A stretch of DNA of 64,000 bases from Massilia arenae (GTDB lineage Bacteria; Pseudomonadota; Gammaproteobacteria; Burkholderiales; Burkholderiaceae_D), in NCBI RefSeq assembly GCF_008014745.1, contig NZ_VPFD01000003.1:207627-271626 (forward strand), written 5' to 3'. Position 1 is the stretch's first letter. Every line of letters starts with the position of its first letter. A program made the position numbers and the translations under genes. The notes beneath the pieces were generated by a model, which saw only the letters and a list, made by a program, of their open reading frames with translations, was not told the origin of the DNA and ran no database searches. This document shows positions 8,855 to 18,900 of the stretch, in pieces.

Positions 8855-10300
8855 TTACGTTCCCGGCTCGGTATCGGCCGGGTCGGTCTGGCTATCGCCC
8901 TTCGACAGGTTGGTGGCCAGGTCGCGCAGCGCGGTGCGCACGCCCTCCTCGATCACCGGATGGTAGAACGGCATCTCGAGCATCTGGTCGACCGTCAGGC
9001 GCATCTGGAAGGCCCATGACAGTAAATGGGCCAGATGTTCGGCGCGTGGCGCGATCATCTCGGCGCCCAGGAACAGCCGGGTGCCATACTCGGCATACAC
9101 CCGCAACATCCCCTTGTTCTGCAACATGACCCGGCTGCGGCCCTGGTTGGCGAAGGACACGCTGCCGACCGCGAACTTGCGCTGGCCGCCGGCGCACAAG
9201 GTCTTGTAGTTCCTGCCCAGGGTGGCGATATTCGGTTCGGTGAAGGCCACCGCGATCGGCGCGCGGCGCAGGCCCGGACGCACGTCCGGATAGCGGCCCG
9301 CGTTGTCGCCGGCGATCTTGCCGTGGTCGGCCGCGTCGTGCAGCAGCGGGCGCTCGTTGTTGGCGTCGCCCGCGATGAAGATATTGCTGGTCCCGCACTG
9401 CATGGTGCGCGCGTCGAAATGGGGGATGCCGTCCGGCCCCAGCTCCAGGCCCGTGTGCTCCAGTCCCAGGTCGTGCACATTCGGCGTACGGCCGGCCGTC
9501 ATCAGCACGTACTGGAAGTGCTCGGTGCTTTCCTTGCCCAGCGCATCGCGCACCGTCAGCGCCACGTCGCCATCTTCCTTCTCTTGCACCGCCCCGACCA
9601 CCTCGGTCTGGAAGGCGATGTCGAGTTCTTCCATCAAGACCCGTCCAGCGCAGCGCAGCACTTCGGGATCGGTGATGTTGGCGATGCTGCCGCCGCGCGC
9701 GTAGAAGCGCACGCGCACGCCGAGCCGGGCCAGGGCCTGGCCCAGTTCGAGGCCGATCACGCCGGTGCCGATCACGGCCACCGAGCGCGGCAGGTCGTCC
9801 CAATAGAACACATCGTCGCTGGTGACGATGCCGGGACCGACGTTCTCGAGCTGCGGCAGGCGCAGCGGCGTGGAACCGGTGGCGATCACGATGCGGCCGG
9901 CCTGGATCTCGGTGTGGTCGTCGACCACCAGCGTGCAGGGGCCGGTGAAGCGCGCGCGGCCCTGCAGGCGGTCCTGCACCGGCATCGCCTCGATGCCCTC
10001 GAGCACGAAGCCGACGAAGCGATCGCGTTCGCGCTTGACCCGTTCCATCACAGCAGGGCCGTCGATGCGTTTTTGACCGGCATGCACGCCGAACGGCGCG
10101 GACGTATCGATCACGTGGGACGCCTCGGCCGCCGCGATCAGAAGCTTGCTCGGCATGCAGCCGACCCGCGCGCAAGTGGTGCCGTATTGCCCGCTCTCGA
10201 TCGCCACCGTCCGGGCGCCCAGCGCCTTGGCGGCGCGGTAGGCGGTCATGCCGGCGGTGCCGGTGCCGATGATGGCCACGTCCACGTTCATTTGTTTCAT
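8855..10300 (-). CDS. Dihydrolipoyl dehydrogenase-type pyridine nucleotide-disulfide oxidoreductase
   Basis: 481 residues. The FAD motif IIGTGTAGMTAYRAA is followed by the redox-active disulfide TTCARVGCMPSKLL (CxxxxC), the NAD-binding GTGVIGLELGQALARLG, FIAGDANNERPLLHDAADHG and the C-terminal dimerisation motif HPVIEEG with the active-site His. This is the architecture of lipoamide dehydrogenase (EC 1.8.1.4). It is not next to 2-oxoacid dehydrogenase E1/E2 genes, and CARVGC replaces the usual CLNVGC, so it may belong to the stand-alone Lpd3-like branch with a different partner. The start at 10300 is supported by GAGGGGAG 5 bases ahead. It lies 20 bases downstream of priA on the same strand and is probably cotranscribed. 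Confidence 0.87.
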   Translation of the reverse strand: MKQMNVDVAIIGTGTAGMTAYRAAKALGARTVAIESGQYGTTCARVGCMPSKLLIAAAEASHVIDTSAPFGVHAGQKRIDGPAVMERVKRERDRFVGFVLEGIEAMPVQDRLQGRARFTGPCTLVVDDHTEIQAGRIVIATGSTPLRLPQLENVGPGIVTSDDVFYWDDLPRSVAVIGTGVIGLELGQALARLGVRVRFYARGGSIANITDPEVLRCAGRVLMEELDIAFQTEVVGAVQEKEDGDVALTVRDALGKESTEHFQYVLMTAGRTPNVHDLGLEHTGLELGPDGIPHFDARTMQCGTSNIFIAGDANNERPLLHDAADHGKIAGDNAGRYPDVRPGLRRAPIAVAFTEPNIATLGRNYKTLCAGGQRKFAVGSVSFANQGRSRVMLQNKGMLRVYAEYGTRLFLGAEMIAPRAEHLAHLLSWAFQMRLTVDQMLEMPFYHPVIEEGVRTALRDLATNLSKGDSQTDPADTEPGT

Positions 10301-10320
10301 GCTGCTCCCCTCTTTCTCAT

Positions 10321-12345
10321 CTAGATGTCGAGTGGGTCGACTTCCAGCGACCACTTTACGCGGGATTTCATCGCCCGCAGTTGTTCTACCCAGACCCGCA
10401 GGTAGGCCTGCAGCGCCGGACGCGAACTGGACTCGACCAGCAACTGGGCGCGGTCCACATTATGCACCCGCGTCATCGTCATCGGGATCGGGTCGTTGAT
10501 CAGGATGGCGTCGCTCGGCAGGCAGTCGCGCGCCGCTTCCAGGAATTCGATCGCGATCGGCAGCTCCTTCGCCTCGGCGCGCAGCAAGGCCTGGTACATA
10601 TAGGGCGGCAGCCCGGCTTCCTTGCGCTCTTCGAGCAGCTGGCCGGCAAAGCGCTCGTAATCGTGGCGCATCACCGCGCCGTACAGCGGGTGCTGCGCAT
10701 ACCGCGTCTGCACCAGCACCTCGGACGGCGCGCCGCCGCGGCCGGCCCGTCCCGCCACCTGCATCAGCTGGGCGAACAGGCGCTCGCTGGCGCGGTAATC
10801 CTGCGAGAACAGGGCGGTATCGGGGTTCAGGATGCCGACCAGGGTCAGCTTCTTGAAGTCGTGGCCCTTGGCGACCATCTGCGTGCCGATCAGGATGTCC
10901 ACCTCGCCCCGGTGCACGCTGTCGAAGGCGGCTTGCGCGCTGCCCTTCAGGCGCGTGGAGTCGGCATCGATGCGCAGGATGCGCGCTTCCGGGAACATGG
11001 CATGTAAATGTTCTTCTACCCGCTGGGTGCCGCGGCCCAGCGGCTGCAGGTCCACGTTGCCGCAGGTCGGGCAGGAGCGCGGGATGCGCAATTCGAGGCT
11101 GCAGTGGTGGCAGCGCAGCCGGTGCTCGGGCTTGTGCAGCACCATGAAGGCGGTGCAGCGGGTGCAGTTGCTGATCCAGCCGCAGGCGTCGCAGCTGATC
11201 ACCGGGGCATAGCCGCGCCGGTTCAGGAACAGGAGCGACTGCTCGCCGCGCTCCAGCCGCCCGCGCAGGGCCGCCAGCACCTCGCTCGTCAGCCCGTCGC
11301 GCGCGCGGTCGCGTTCCATGTCCACCAGCCTGACTTTCGGCAGCACGGCGTCGCGCACGGCGCGCTCGCGCAGGTCCAGCCGCTTGTACCGGCCGGAGCG
11401 CGCGTGATGCCAGGATTCGAGCGATGGCGTGGCCGAGCCGAGCACGATCGGGATCCCCAACTGGTGCGCGCGCCACACGGCCAGGTCGCGCGCCGAATAG
11501 CGCAAGCCTTCCTGCTGCTTGTACGAGGGGTCGTGCTCTTCGTCGATCACGATCAGTTGCAGGTGCGGCAGCGAGGCCAGGATCGCCAGCCGGGTGCCGA
11601 GCACGATGCGCGCCTGGCCGTTGTGCGCGGCCAGCCAGTGCAGCATGCGCTCGCCCTCGGACAGGCTGCTGTGCAGGGTGGCCAGCATCATGCCCGGAAA
11701 GCGGGCCCGGATATTCCCTTCCAGCTGGGGCGTCAGGTTGATCTCGGGGACCATGATCAGGATCTGCGCCTGCGGGTCGCGCGCGAGCACCCGGGCGCAG
11801 GCCTGCAGGTAGACCTCGGTCTTGCCGCTGCCGGTCACGCCCCACAGCAGCAGCGGCGTGAAGCCTTCGGCGCCGCCGATCGCGTCGGCCGCCTCTTGCT
11901 GGGCGGGATTCAGCACCGGCATGTCGACCGCCGTCGCATCTTGCTGGAGGTCGAGTTTCGCCAGTTTTTTCAGGGCGCGGTCCAGCGCCACCGTCTTGGG
12001 CACCCGCAGGTTCTTGGGCAGGCCGGGCAGCGCCACCTCGCCCAGCGGTCGCTGGTAGTAGTCGGCGGCGAAGCGCGCCAGGGCGATCCAGCGCTCCGGC
12101 AGCGGTGACAGCTGGCTGCGCACGGCCAGCGCATCCTTCAGTTTTTCGGGCGCGATATCGGTCTCGAACTTGACCGCGACGATCAGCGCCATGATTTCGC
12201 GGTGCGCGAACGGCACCAGCGCCAACTGGCCGGGCAGCGGTTCTTCGCCCGGCCGGCATGGCCAGCGGTAGTCGAAACTGCTGTTCAGCGGTGTATCGAG
12301 CACGACTTCGAGGAAGCAATGCGTGCTATCGGTGCTGGTTGACAA
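10321..12345 (-). CDS. priA: Primosomal protein N' (replication restart helicase PriA)
   Basis: 674 residues. The N-terminal 3'-DNA-binding domain (about 1-110) is followed by Walker A GVTGSGKTEVYL, DEEH (VIDEEHDPSYKQ), GSATPSLES, eight zinc-binding cysteines from CDACGWISNCTRC to CHHCSL and CPTCG, then QMVAKGHDF and QVAGRAGRG. PriA reloads the replisome at stalled forks. The start is a TTG at 12345 (MSTSTDSTHCF) preceded by AGGG at suitable spacing; no ATG gives a better N-terminus. Its upstream flank is the DnaA-box-like intergenic region. Confidence 0.95.
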   Translation of the reverse strand: MSTSTDSTHCFLEVVLDTPLNSSFDYRWPCRPGEEPLPGQLALVPFAHREIMALIVAVKFETDIAPEKLKDALAVRSQLSPLPERWIALARFAADYYQRPLGEVALPGLPKNLRVPKTVALDRALKKLAKLDLQQDATAVDMPVLNPAQQEAADAIGGAEGFTPLLLWGVTGSGKTEVYLQACARVLARDPQAQILIMVPEINLTPQLEGNIRARFPGMMLATLHSSLSEGERMLHWLAAHNGQARIVLGTRLAILASLPHLQLIVIDEEHDPSYKQQEGLRYSARDLAVWRAHQLGIPIVLGSATPSLESWHHARSGRYKRLDLRERAVRDAVLPKVRLVDMERDRARDGLTSEVLAALRGRLERGEQSLLFLNRRGYAPVISCDACGWISNCTRCTAFMVLHKPEHRLRCHHCSLELRIPRSCPTCGNVDLQPLGRGTQRVEEHLHAMFPEARILRIDADSTRLKGSAQAAFDSVHRGEVDILIGTQMVAKGHDFKKLTLVGILNPDTALFSQDYRASERLFAQLMQVAGRAGRGGAPSEVLVQTRYAQHPLYGAVMRHDYERFAGQLLEERKEAGLPPYMYQALLRAEAKELPIAIEFLEAARDCLPSDAILINDPIPMTMTRVHNVDRAQLLVESSSRPALQAYLRVWVEQLRAMKSRVKWSLEVDPLDI

Positions 12346-12891
12346 TCTGGGCCCTGTGCAAATCTGTGGAAAACTTTGTGAATAGCGTGGGGCTTGACCC
12401 CATCAAAGGTTTACGTTAGATCAAGTCGCCATCGATAATTCTCAAATTCAAGACAATTTTTTGCTTATGAATCAATGACTTGCGTATTCGTGCTCAGACC
12501 TGTTAACAAGCTCGAGGGCTCTTTCCGCATTGTGCATAACTAGGGTATCCGGCGTGGAAAACTCGCTGCATTGCGTCACAAACTTAAGGCAATACTTGAA
12601 GAAGCGCGCTAAGTGCCGGTAAACCAAGCACTTTTCCCCATTGTTAAAACGTCTGTTGATAACTTTGTGAACAAGAGCCGAACTTTGCTGAATTCTACTG
12701 GACAACCTTGTGGCGCGGGACGCACTCAGCACTGGCTCGAAGCAAAAAACGCTTATAAATCATCGTTTTACGCTGATTCAGAAGATGCTGAGATGTCCAC
12801 AGGAATTTTTACCCACTTTTAGGAAGTTGTGAACAAGTGAGGGGGTTGACTGACGGCCTTGTCAAGAGGGCCGCCAGTCGCGGGGAATAAC
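12346..12891. other. AT-rich intergenic region with a cluster of DnaA-box-like motifs
   Basis: These 546 bases between priA and hemE are visibly richer in A+T than the rest of the window and hold no convincing gene. Motifs close to the DnaA box TTWTNCACA: TGTGGAAAA at 12365-12373 and TGTGCATAA at 12531-12539 (both fit the relaxed consensus on the minus strand); TGTGAATAG at 12377-12385, TGTTGATAA at 12654-12662, TGTGAACAA at 12666-12674 and again at 12828-12836 (one mismatch each). Two motif pairs, at 12365 and 12654, have the same 12-bp offset and share the linker AACTTTGTGAA. The most AT-rich part is about 12430-12480. It could be a replication origin, a DnaA-titrating site or a DnaA-regulated promoter region. 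The DnaA-box reading is direct, the function inferred. Confidence 0.5.
12848..12879 (-). terminator. Stem-loop after hemE
   Basis: GACTGACGGCC and GGCCGCCAGTC pair over 11 bp with a 10-base loop; the single mismatch becomes a G-U pair in the minus-strand RNA. It lies 13 bases past the hemE stop. No U-tract follows, so it may protect the 3' end rather than terminate on its own. Confidence 0.5.
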
Positions 12892-13974
12892 TCAGGCGGC
12901 GCGCTGCTTGCGGCTGAAGCTATGGACGGCGTCGACCATGGCACTGACCGATTCCGGTGGCGTGAATTGCGAGATGCCGTGGCCCAGGTTGAACACGTGG
13001 CCATGGCCGCGCGACGGCGCGCCATAGGCAGTGAGCGAGCGCTCGACTTCGGCGCGGATCTGGTCCGGCTCGGCGAACAGGATGGCCGGATCGAGATTGC
13101 CCTGCAGCGCCACGCGGTCGCCCACCAGCTTGCGCGCGCGGCCCAGGTTGACGGTCCAGTCCAGGCCCAGCGCGTCGGCGCCGATGTCGGCCATCTCGTC
13201 CAGCCAGATGCCGCCGCCCTTGGTGAACACGATGGCCGGGATGCGCACGCCATCGTGTTCGCGCTTCAGGCCGGCGAGGATCTTGCGCATGTAATCGAGC
13301 GAGAACTCCTGGTAGGCGCCATCGGCCAGCGCCCCGCCCCAGGAGTCGAAGATCATCACGGCCTGGGCGCCGGCGTCGATCTGGGCGTTCAGGTACTGGG
13401 TCACGGCCTGCGCATTGATGTCCAGGATGCGGTGCATCAGGTCCGGACGGCTGTACAGCATCTTCTTGACCGTGTGGAATTCACGCGAGCCGCCGCCTTC
13501 GACCATATAGCAGGCCAGCGTCCACGGGCTGCCCGAGAAGCCGATCAGCGGCACGCGGCCATCGAGCGCGGTGCGGATCGAGGTCACGGCCTTGAACACA
13601 TAGTCGAGCGAGGCCATGTCCGGGACCGCCAGCGCGTTCACTTCGGCCTCGGTGCGCAGCGGACGCTCGAATTTCGGGCCTTCGCCATCGGCGAAATACA
13701 GGCCCAGGCCCATCGCGTCCGGCACCGTCAGGATGTCCGAGAACAGGATCGACGCGTCCAGCGGATAGCGGTCGATCGGCTGCAGCGTGACTTCGGTGGC
13801 GTAGTCGGGATTCTTCGCCAGCCCCAGGAACGAACCGGCGCGCGCGCGGGTGGCGCGGTATTCCGGCAGGTAGCGGCCCGCCTGGCGCATCAGCCACACC
13901 GGGGTGTAGTCGGTCGGCTGGCGCAACAGCGCACGCAGGAAGGTGTCGTTCTGGAGCGGGGCAAATTGTGGCAT
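12892..13974 (-). CDS. hemE: Uroporphyrinogen decarboxylase
   Basis: 360 residues beginning [20 protein letters not shown]. The two HemE signatures are present: [16 protein letters not shown] near the N-terminus and [19 protein letters not shown] in the middle. FDSWGGAL and YTKGGG-like [12 protein letters not shown] follow. The enzyme decarboxylates uroporphyrinogen III to coproporphyrinogen III in cytoplasmic heme synthesis. The length is normal. An upstream in-frame ATG (14025) lies inside the promoter shared with the S9 peptidase gene and is rejected. Confidence 0.97.
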   Translation of the reverse strand: MPQFAPLQNDTFLRALLRQPTDYTPVWLMRQAGRYLPEYRATRARAGSFLGLAKNPDYATEVTLQPIDRYPLDASILFSDILTVPDAMGLGLYFADGEGPKFERPLRTEAEVNALAVPDMASLDYVFKAVTSIRTALDGRVPLIGFSGSPWTLACYMVEGGGSREFHTVKKMLYSRPDLMHRILDINAQAVTQYLNAQIDAGAQAVMIFDSWGGALADGAYQEFSLDYMRKILAGLKREHDGVRIPAIVFTKGGGIWLDEMADIGADALGLDWTVNLGRARKLVGDRVALQGNLDPAILFAEPDQIRAEVERSLTAYGAPSRGHGHVFNLGHGISQFTPPESVSAMVDAVHSFSRKQRAA

Positions 13975-14005
13975 GGCTGACAATGGCGTTGGTAAGGAAA
14001 CGGCT

Positions 14006-14035
14006 ATTATCGCATTCTTGGGCAAACACTATAAT
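14006..14035. promoter_or_regulatory. Divergent promoter region hemE / S9 peptidase
   Basis: On the plus strand a perfect TATAAT (14030-14035) lies 30 bases before the S9 peptidase ATG, with a weak -35 (TTATCG, 14007-14012) at 17 bp spacing. On the minus strand GATAAT (14011-14006) could be the hemE -10. The two would overlap face to face. Confidence 0.45.
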
Positions 14036-14065
14036 GCTCGTCCGACCAAGGAAAGAGCCCAGATC

Positions 14066-15997
14066 ATGACGATTGCCACCAGCAAACAACCCCTGCCCTG
14101 CGGCGCCTGGCCGTCCCCGATCAGCGCCGCGGTGGTCGCCGCCGGCGCGGTGCCGCTGGCCCAGCTGATGCTCGACGGACCGCGCCTGGGCTGGCTCGAG
14201 GGCCGCGCCAGCGAGGGTGGACGCACGACGCTCATGGTCCACGATGCCAACGGCACGCGCGAACTCACCCCGGCGCCCTTCAATGTGCGCAGCCGCGTCC
14301 ATGAATACGGCGGCGGCGCCTGCCTGCTGGCTGGCGGCGTGGCCTGGTTCTCGCATCATGTGGACAACCGCCTGTACCGGGTCGAGGCGGATGGCCAGCC
14401 GGTCGCCGTGACCGCCGAGGGCACGGGCCACCGCTTCGCCGACTTTGTTCTCGATGGCGCGCGCCGGCGCCTGATCGCCGTGCGCGAGGATCACTCGGCC
14501 GGCGCTGATTACCCCGTCAATACGCTGGCCGCGATCGGCTTCGACGGCGTCGAGACCGTGCTCGTGGACGGCAACGACTTCTATGCGGCGCCGCGCCTGT
14601 CGCCCGATGGCCGCCAGCTGGCCTGGCTGTGCTGGGACCATCCGCGCATGCCGTGGGAAGGCACGGAACTGTGGCTGGCCGATGTGGCCGACGATGGGAC
14701 GCTGGTGAACGGCCGCCTGGTCGCGGGCGGCCCTGAAGAATCGATCTGCCAGCCCGAGTGGTCGCCCGGTGGCCTGCTGCACTTCGTGTCGGACCGCAGC
14801 GGCTGGTGGAACCTGTACCGCTACGACCACGGCGTCGTACATGCGCTGTGCCCGCGCGAGGCTGAATTCGCCGGCCCGCACTGGAGCTTCGGCGGTGCGC
14901 TGTACGGTTTCCGCTCCGAGGACGAGATCGTGTGCGCCTACGTCGAACAAGGCGTCAGCTATCTGGCAAGGCTGGCGGGCGGCAACCTGATTCCGCTGGA
15001 GTCGCCGTATGAAGAAATCCGCGAGCTGCGCGTGCAGGGCGACGTCGTGGCCCTGCTGGGCGGCGCGCCGACCATCGCGCCGGAGCTGGCGCGGATCGAC
15101 CTGGAGACTGGCGCCAGCGAAGTGCTGGCGCATTCGATCCCGCAACTGCCGGCCACCGGCTACCTGTCGGTGCCGCTGGCGATCGACTATCCGAGCGAAG
15201 ATGGACGCATCGCCCACGCCTTCTATTACGCGCCCACCAATGCCGACCATGCGCCGCAAGAGGGCGAACTACCGCCGCTGATCGTGATCGGCCACGGCGG
15301 CCCGACCGGCATGGCGGCCAGCACCCTGAAGCTGTCGACCCAATACTGGACCAGCCGCGGCTTCGCCGTGCTGGACGTGAACTATGGCGGCAGCACCGGC
15401 TTCGGCCGCGCCTACCGCAACCTGCTCAAGCACCAGTGGGGCGTGGTCGACGTCGAGGATTGCGTGGCCGGCGCGCGCCACCTGGCGGCGCAAGGCGTCG
15501 TCGACCCTGAGCGCCTGCTGATCCGCGGCAGCAGCGCCGGCGGCCTGACGGTGCTGTCCGCACTCAGCTTCCACGACGTGTTCAAGGCCGGCGCCAGCTA
15601 CTACGGCGTGTCCGACCTGGCCGGACTGGACGCCGATTCGCACAAGTTCGAGTCGCACTACAACCAGTACCTGATCGCGCCGCCGGAAACCGCCGCAGCG
15701 GTGTACCGTGAGCGCTCACCGATCCACCATACCGATAAACTGCGGCGGCCGATGATCTTCTTCCAGGGCCTGGACGACAAGGTGGTGCCGCCGCAGCAAT
15801 CCGAGAGCGTGGTCGAGGCGCTGCGCGCGCGCAAGCTGCCGGTGGCCTACCTGACGCTCGAAGGCGAGGGCCATGGCTTGCGCAAGGCTTCCAGCGTGGT
15901 GCGCACGCTGGAAGCGGAGTTGTATTTCTACCTGCGCGTGTTCGGCATCCCGGTGCCGGCCGACCTGCCTGCGATCGAGATCGAGAATCTCGCGTGA
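14066..15997 (+). CDS. S9 family prolyl oligopeptidase-like serine peptidase
   Basis: 643 residues. An N-terminal beta-propeller part (about 1-380, repeated LSPDGRQLAWL-like and WSPGG segments) is followed by an alpha/beta-hydrolase domain with the nucleophile in IRGSSAGGLTVL, the acidic residue in FQGLDDKVVPP and the histidine in EGEGHGLRK. This is the dipeptidyl/acylaminoacyl-peptidase pattern of family S9. No signal peptide is seen, so it is probably cytoplasmic. The ATG at 14066 is chosen because it follows a TATAAT promoter; the frame is open further upstream into hemE. Its stop overlaps the start of the SNF2 gene (TGATG), implying translational coupling. Confidence 0.92.
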   Translation: MTIATSKQPLPCGAWPSPISAAVVAAGAVPLAQLMLDGPRLGWLEGRASEGGRTTLMVHDANGTRELTPAPFNVRSRVHEYGGGACLLAGGVAWFSHHVDNRLYRVEADGQPVAVTAEGTGHRFADFVLDGARRRLIAVREDHSAGADYPVNTLAAIGFDGVETVLVDGNDFYAAPRLSPDGRQLAWLCWDHPRMPWEGTELWLADVADDGTLVNGRLVAGGPEESICQPEWSPGGLLHFVSDRSGWWNLYRYDHGVVHALCPREAEFAGPHWSFGGALYGFRSEDEIVCAYVEQGVSYLARLAGGNLIPLESPYEEIRELRVQGDVVALLGGAPTIAPELARIDLETGASEVLAHSIPQLPATGYLSVPLAIDYPSEDGRIAHAFYYAPTNADHAPQEGELPPLIVIGHGGPTGMAASTLKLSTQYWTSRGFAVLDVNYGGSTGFGRAYRNLLKHQWGVVDVEDCVAGARHLAAQGVVDPERLLIRGSSAGGLTVLSALSFHDVFKAGASYYGVSDLAGLDADSHKFESHYNQYLIAPPETAAAVYRERSPIHHTDKLRRPMIFFQGLDDKVVPPQQSESVVEALRARKLPVAYLTLEGEGHGLRKASSVVRTLEAELYFYLRVFGIPVPADLPAIEIENLA

Positions 15998-18900
15998 TGA
16001 TGGAGGACGTGAACGCGCGCCTGGCCGCCTGCACGGCGGAAGAACGCGCACTGCTGGTCGTGCTGGCGATCGCGGGCGAGCCGATGGGCCGCCAGCGCAT
16101 CCTGGAACATATGCGGGCGCTGGGCGTGGCGCTGCCGCTCGCGCAATGGGCCGATGAACTGGCGCGCCTGCGCGAGCGCGGCCTGGTGGTCGACATGAGC
16201 GAGCGCGGCGTCGGCATCGCTCCCGACCTGGCCTGGCCGGTGCTGGATGCGGCCCTAGACGATGGCCTGTTCGACAATGTGGCCGGCGCCTATGCCCAGG
16301 TGTCGACCGTGCGCCGCGACTGGCAGGGTAACCTGATGCTGCGCACCTACCGCCAGGGCCTGGCCCTGCTGCGCATCGCCCTGCTCACCGGGCAGGAGCA
16401 CGACGTCGTGTCTCCGCTGCTCGACGCCTGCCAGCGCTGCCACGAGGCGAGCTACCTGCATCCGCTGGTCGACGTCTGCGCGCGCCCGTTCGCGCCGTCG
16501 CTGATGGAACGCATCCACCCGCGCCTGCGCGAAGGCATCCTGCACATCCTGGTCATGCATGCGCGCAGCGAACCGGCGCTGGCGCCTGGCGTGCGCGAGT
16601 ACGCCGAGCGCCTGATACCGCGCAGCAGCCCCGAAAGCCCGCTGCGCCGTTCGCTGGGCGAACATTACATCCTGTGCGGCCGCCTGGACGACGCCCTGGC
16701 GCTGGTGAGCGAGACGGGCGATTCGCCCGGCTTGTTCCTGCGCAGCGTGGTGCAGGTGCTGCGCGACGATAGCGATGCGGGCCTGGCCGGTATCGATGCG
16801 TCGATCAAGCAGCTGCGCCGCGAAACCGGCAAGCGCAAGGCGGTATTCGACGGCCACTGCGCGCACATCGCGATGGCCGCCCTGCTGCGCAGCAGCGACC
16901 CGGGTCACCTCAAGCTGGCCGACGCCTGGCTCGAGATCGAGACGCGCGCGGTACAGCGGGCCGACAACGCGGTGTGGTTCCAGCTCGGCATGCTGCACGA
17001 GATCCAGCGCGGCACCGTCGACGCGGCACTGTTCGGCACGCGCAGCTGGGAGATGTCGCTGGAGCCGACCGTGTTCCGCGCCCTGATCCATCACTGGCTG
17101 GCCCTGCCGTCACTGAACGCGCAAGGTGCGCGGCTGGAAGACATGCTGCTGCAATCCGAGGCGGCCGGCTTCGACCTGTGGTCGGCCCAGCTGGCCGGGG
17201 TGCTGGCGCAGATGGGCCAGGCCGGCCACCTGGCGCATGAACAACGTGCGAGCGAACTGCGGCGCAAGCACCGCCTGCCCGACATGACCGGCTGGTTCGC
17301 GCGCGAGGAACCGTGGGAACGCCAGCTGAACGCGCTGATCAACCTGCAACCGGCGGCGAACGTGGAAAACGTGCGCGAATCGCGCCTGGTCTGGCTGATC
17401 CGCTACGACCCGCACCTGGGCGTGCAGGAGCTGGAGCCGCGCGAGCAGAAGCGCGATGCGCAAGGCGGCTGGAGCCGCGGCCGCGCCATGGGCCTCAAAC
17501 GCCTGGCCGAGGAAGGCGCCCAGCTCGACTTCCTGACCGCGCAAGACCTGCAGGCCGTGAACGCGATCGCCGGCCGCCGCTACTACGCCGGCAGCGGCAT
17601 CCGCTTCGAACTCGAAGTGCACAAGGCGCTAGCGGCCCTGGTCGGCCACCCGCTGCTGTTCTGGATGGAGTCTCCCGGCACCCGGGTCGAGCTGCTGCCG
17701 GGCGAGCCGGAATTGCTGGTCAAGAAAACGGGCGACAAGGTGTCGATCGTGCTGAACCCGCCGGTAGAAGACAATGTTGGCGAAGTCGTGGTCACGCGCG
17801 AGACGCCGACCCGCCTGCGCCTGGTGCACATCAGGGACGAGCACCGGCGCATCGCCGCCATCGTCGGCGAAGGCTTGACGGTGCCGATGGAAGCGGAGCG
17901 TCGCGTGCTGCGCGCAATCGGCGCGGTGTCGTCGATCGTCACCGTGCAGTCGGACATCGGCGCCAGCAGCAGCGATATCGAGACCGTGCCGGCCGACCCG
18001 CGCCTGCACGTGCTGTTGCGTCCCTACCAGCACGGTATGCGCATGCAGCTACTGGTGCGTCCCCTGCCGGGCGGCGCTTATTATGGCCCTGGCGAAGGCG
18101 CGGCCAATGTGATCGCCGACGTCGACGGCATCCGCACCGAGGCCCAGCGCGACTTGAACGCCGAACGCGAAGCCGAACGCCAGCTGATCGGCGCATGCCA
18201 GGCCCTCGAGCACGCGGAACCTGACCATGGCGAATGGCTGCTCGGCCAGCCGCTGCTGGCATTGGAACTGGTCGACCAGCTGCGCGCGCTGGATGGCGAG
18301 TCCATCGTGGTCGCCTGGCCCGAGGGCGAAAAATTCAGGGTCACCAGGAAGGCCACGACCAAATCGGTGCGGGTGCAGATCCGGCGCGAGCGCGACTGGT
18401 TCGCGGCCAGCGGCGACGTCGTGATCGACGAAGGCCGCGTGATGAACCTGCGCACCCTGCTGGAAAAGCTCCAGGAGAGCGGCAGCCGCTTCGTGGCCCT
18501 GGGCGAGAACGAATACCTGGCCCTGTCCGACGAGCTGCACCGGCGCCTGACGGAGCTGGGGGCCTATGGCGAACTCCATGGGGACGGCATCCGCACCCAC
18601 GCGCTGGCCAGCTTCGCGCTGGACGAGTTGGCGCGGGACGCCGGCCACGTCGACGCCGACAAGGCCTGGCAGGGGCACCTGGAACGCATGGCCGACAATG
18701 CCGCCTACCTGCCCGAGCTGCCTTCCACCCTGCAGGCCGAGCTGCGCGATTACCAGGTCGACGGCTTCCAGTGGCTGGCGCGCCTGGCGCACTGGGGCGT
18801 CGGCGCCTGCCTGGCCGACGATATGGGTCTCGGCAAGACCTTGCAGGCGCTGGCGCTGCTGCTGACGCGCGCCAAGGACGGCCCGGCGCTGGTGGTGGCG

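Noticed and set aside
12613..12822. A 69-codon frame in the priA-hemE gap
   Set aside because: It lies over the DnaA-box-like motifs, has no ribosome site and no GC-rich third positions typical of genes here.
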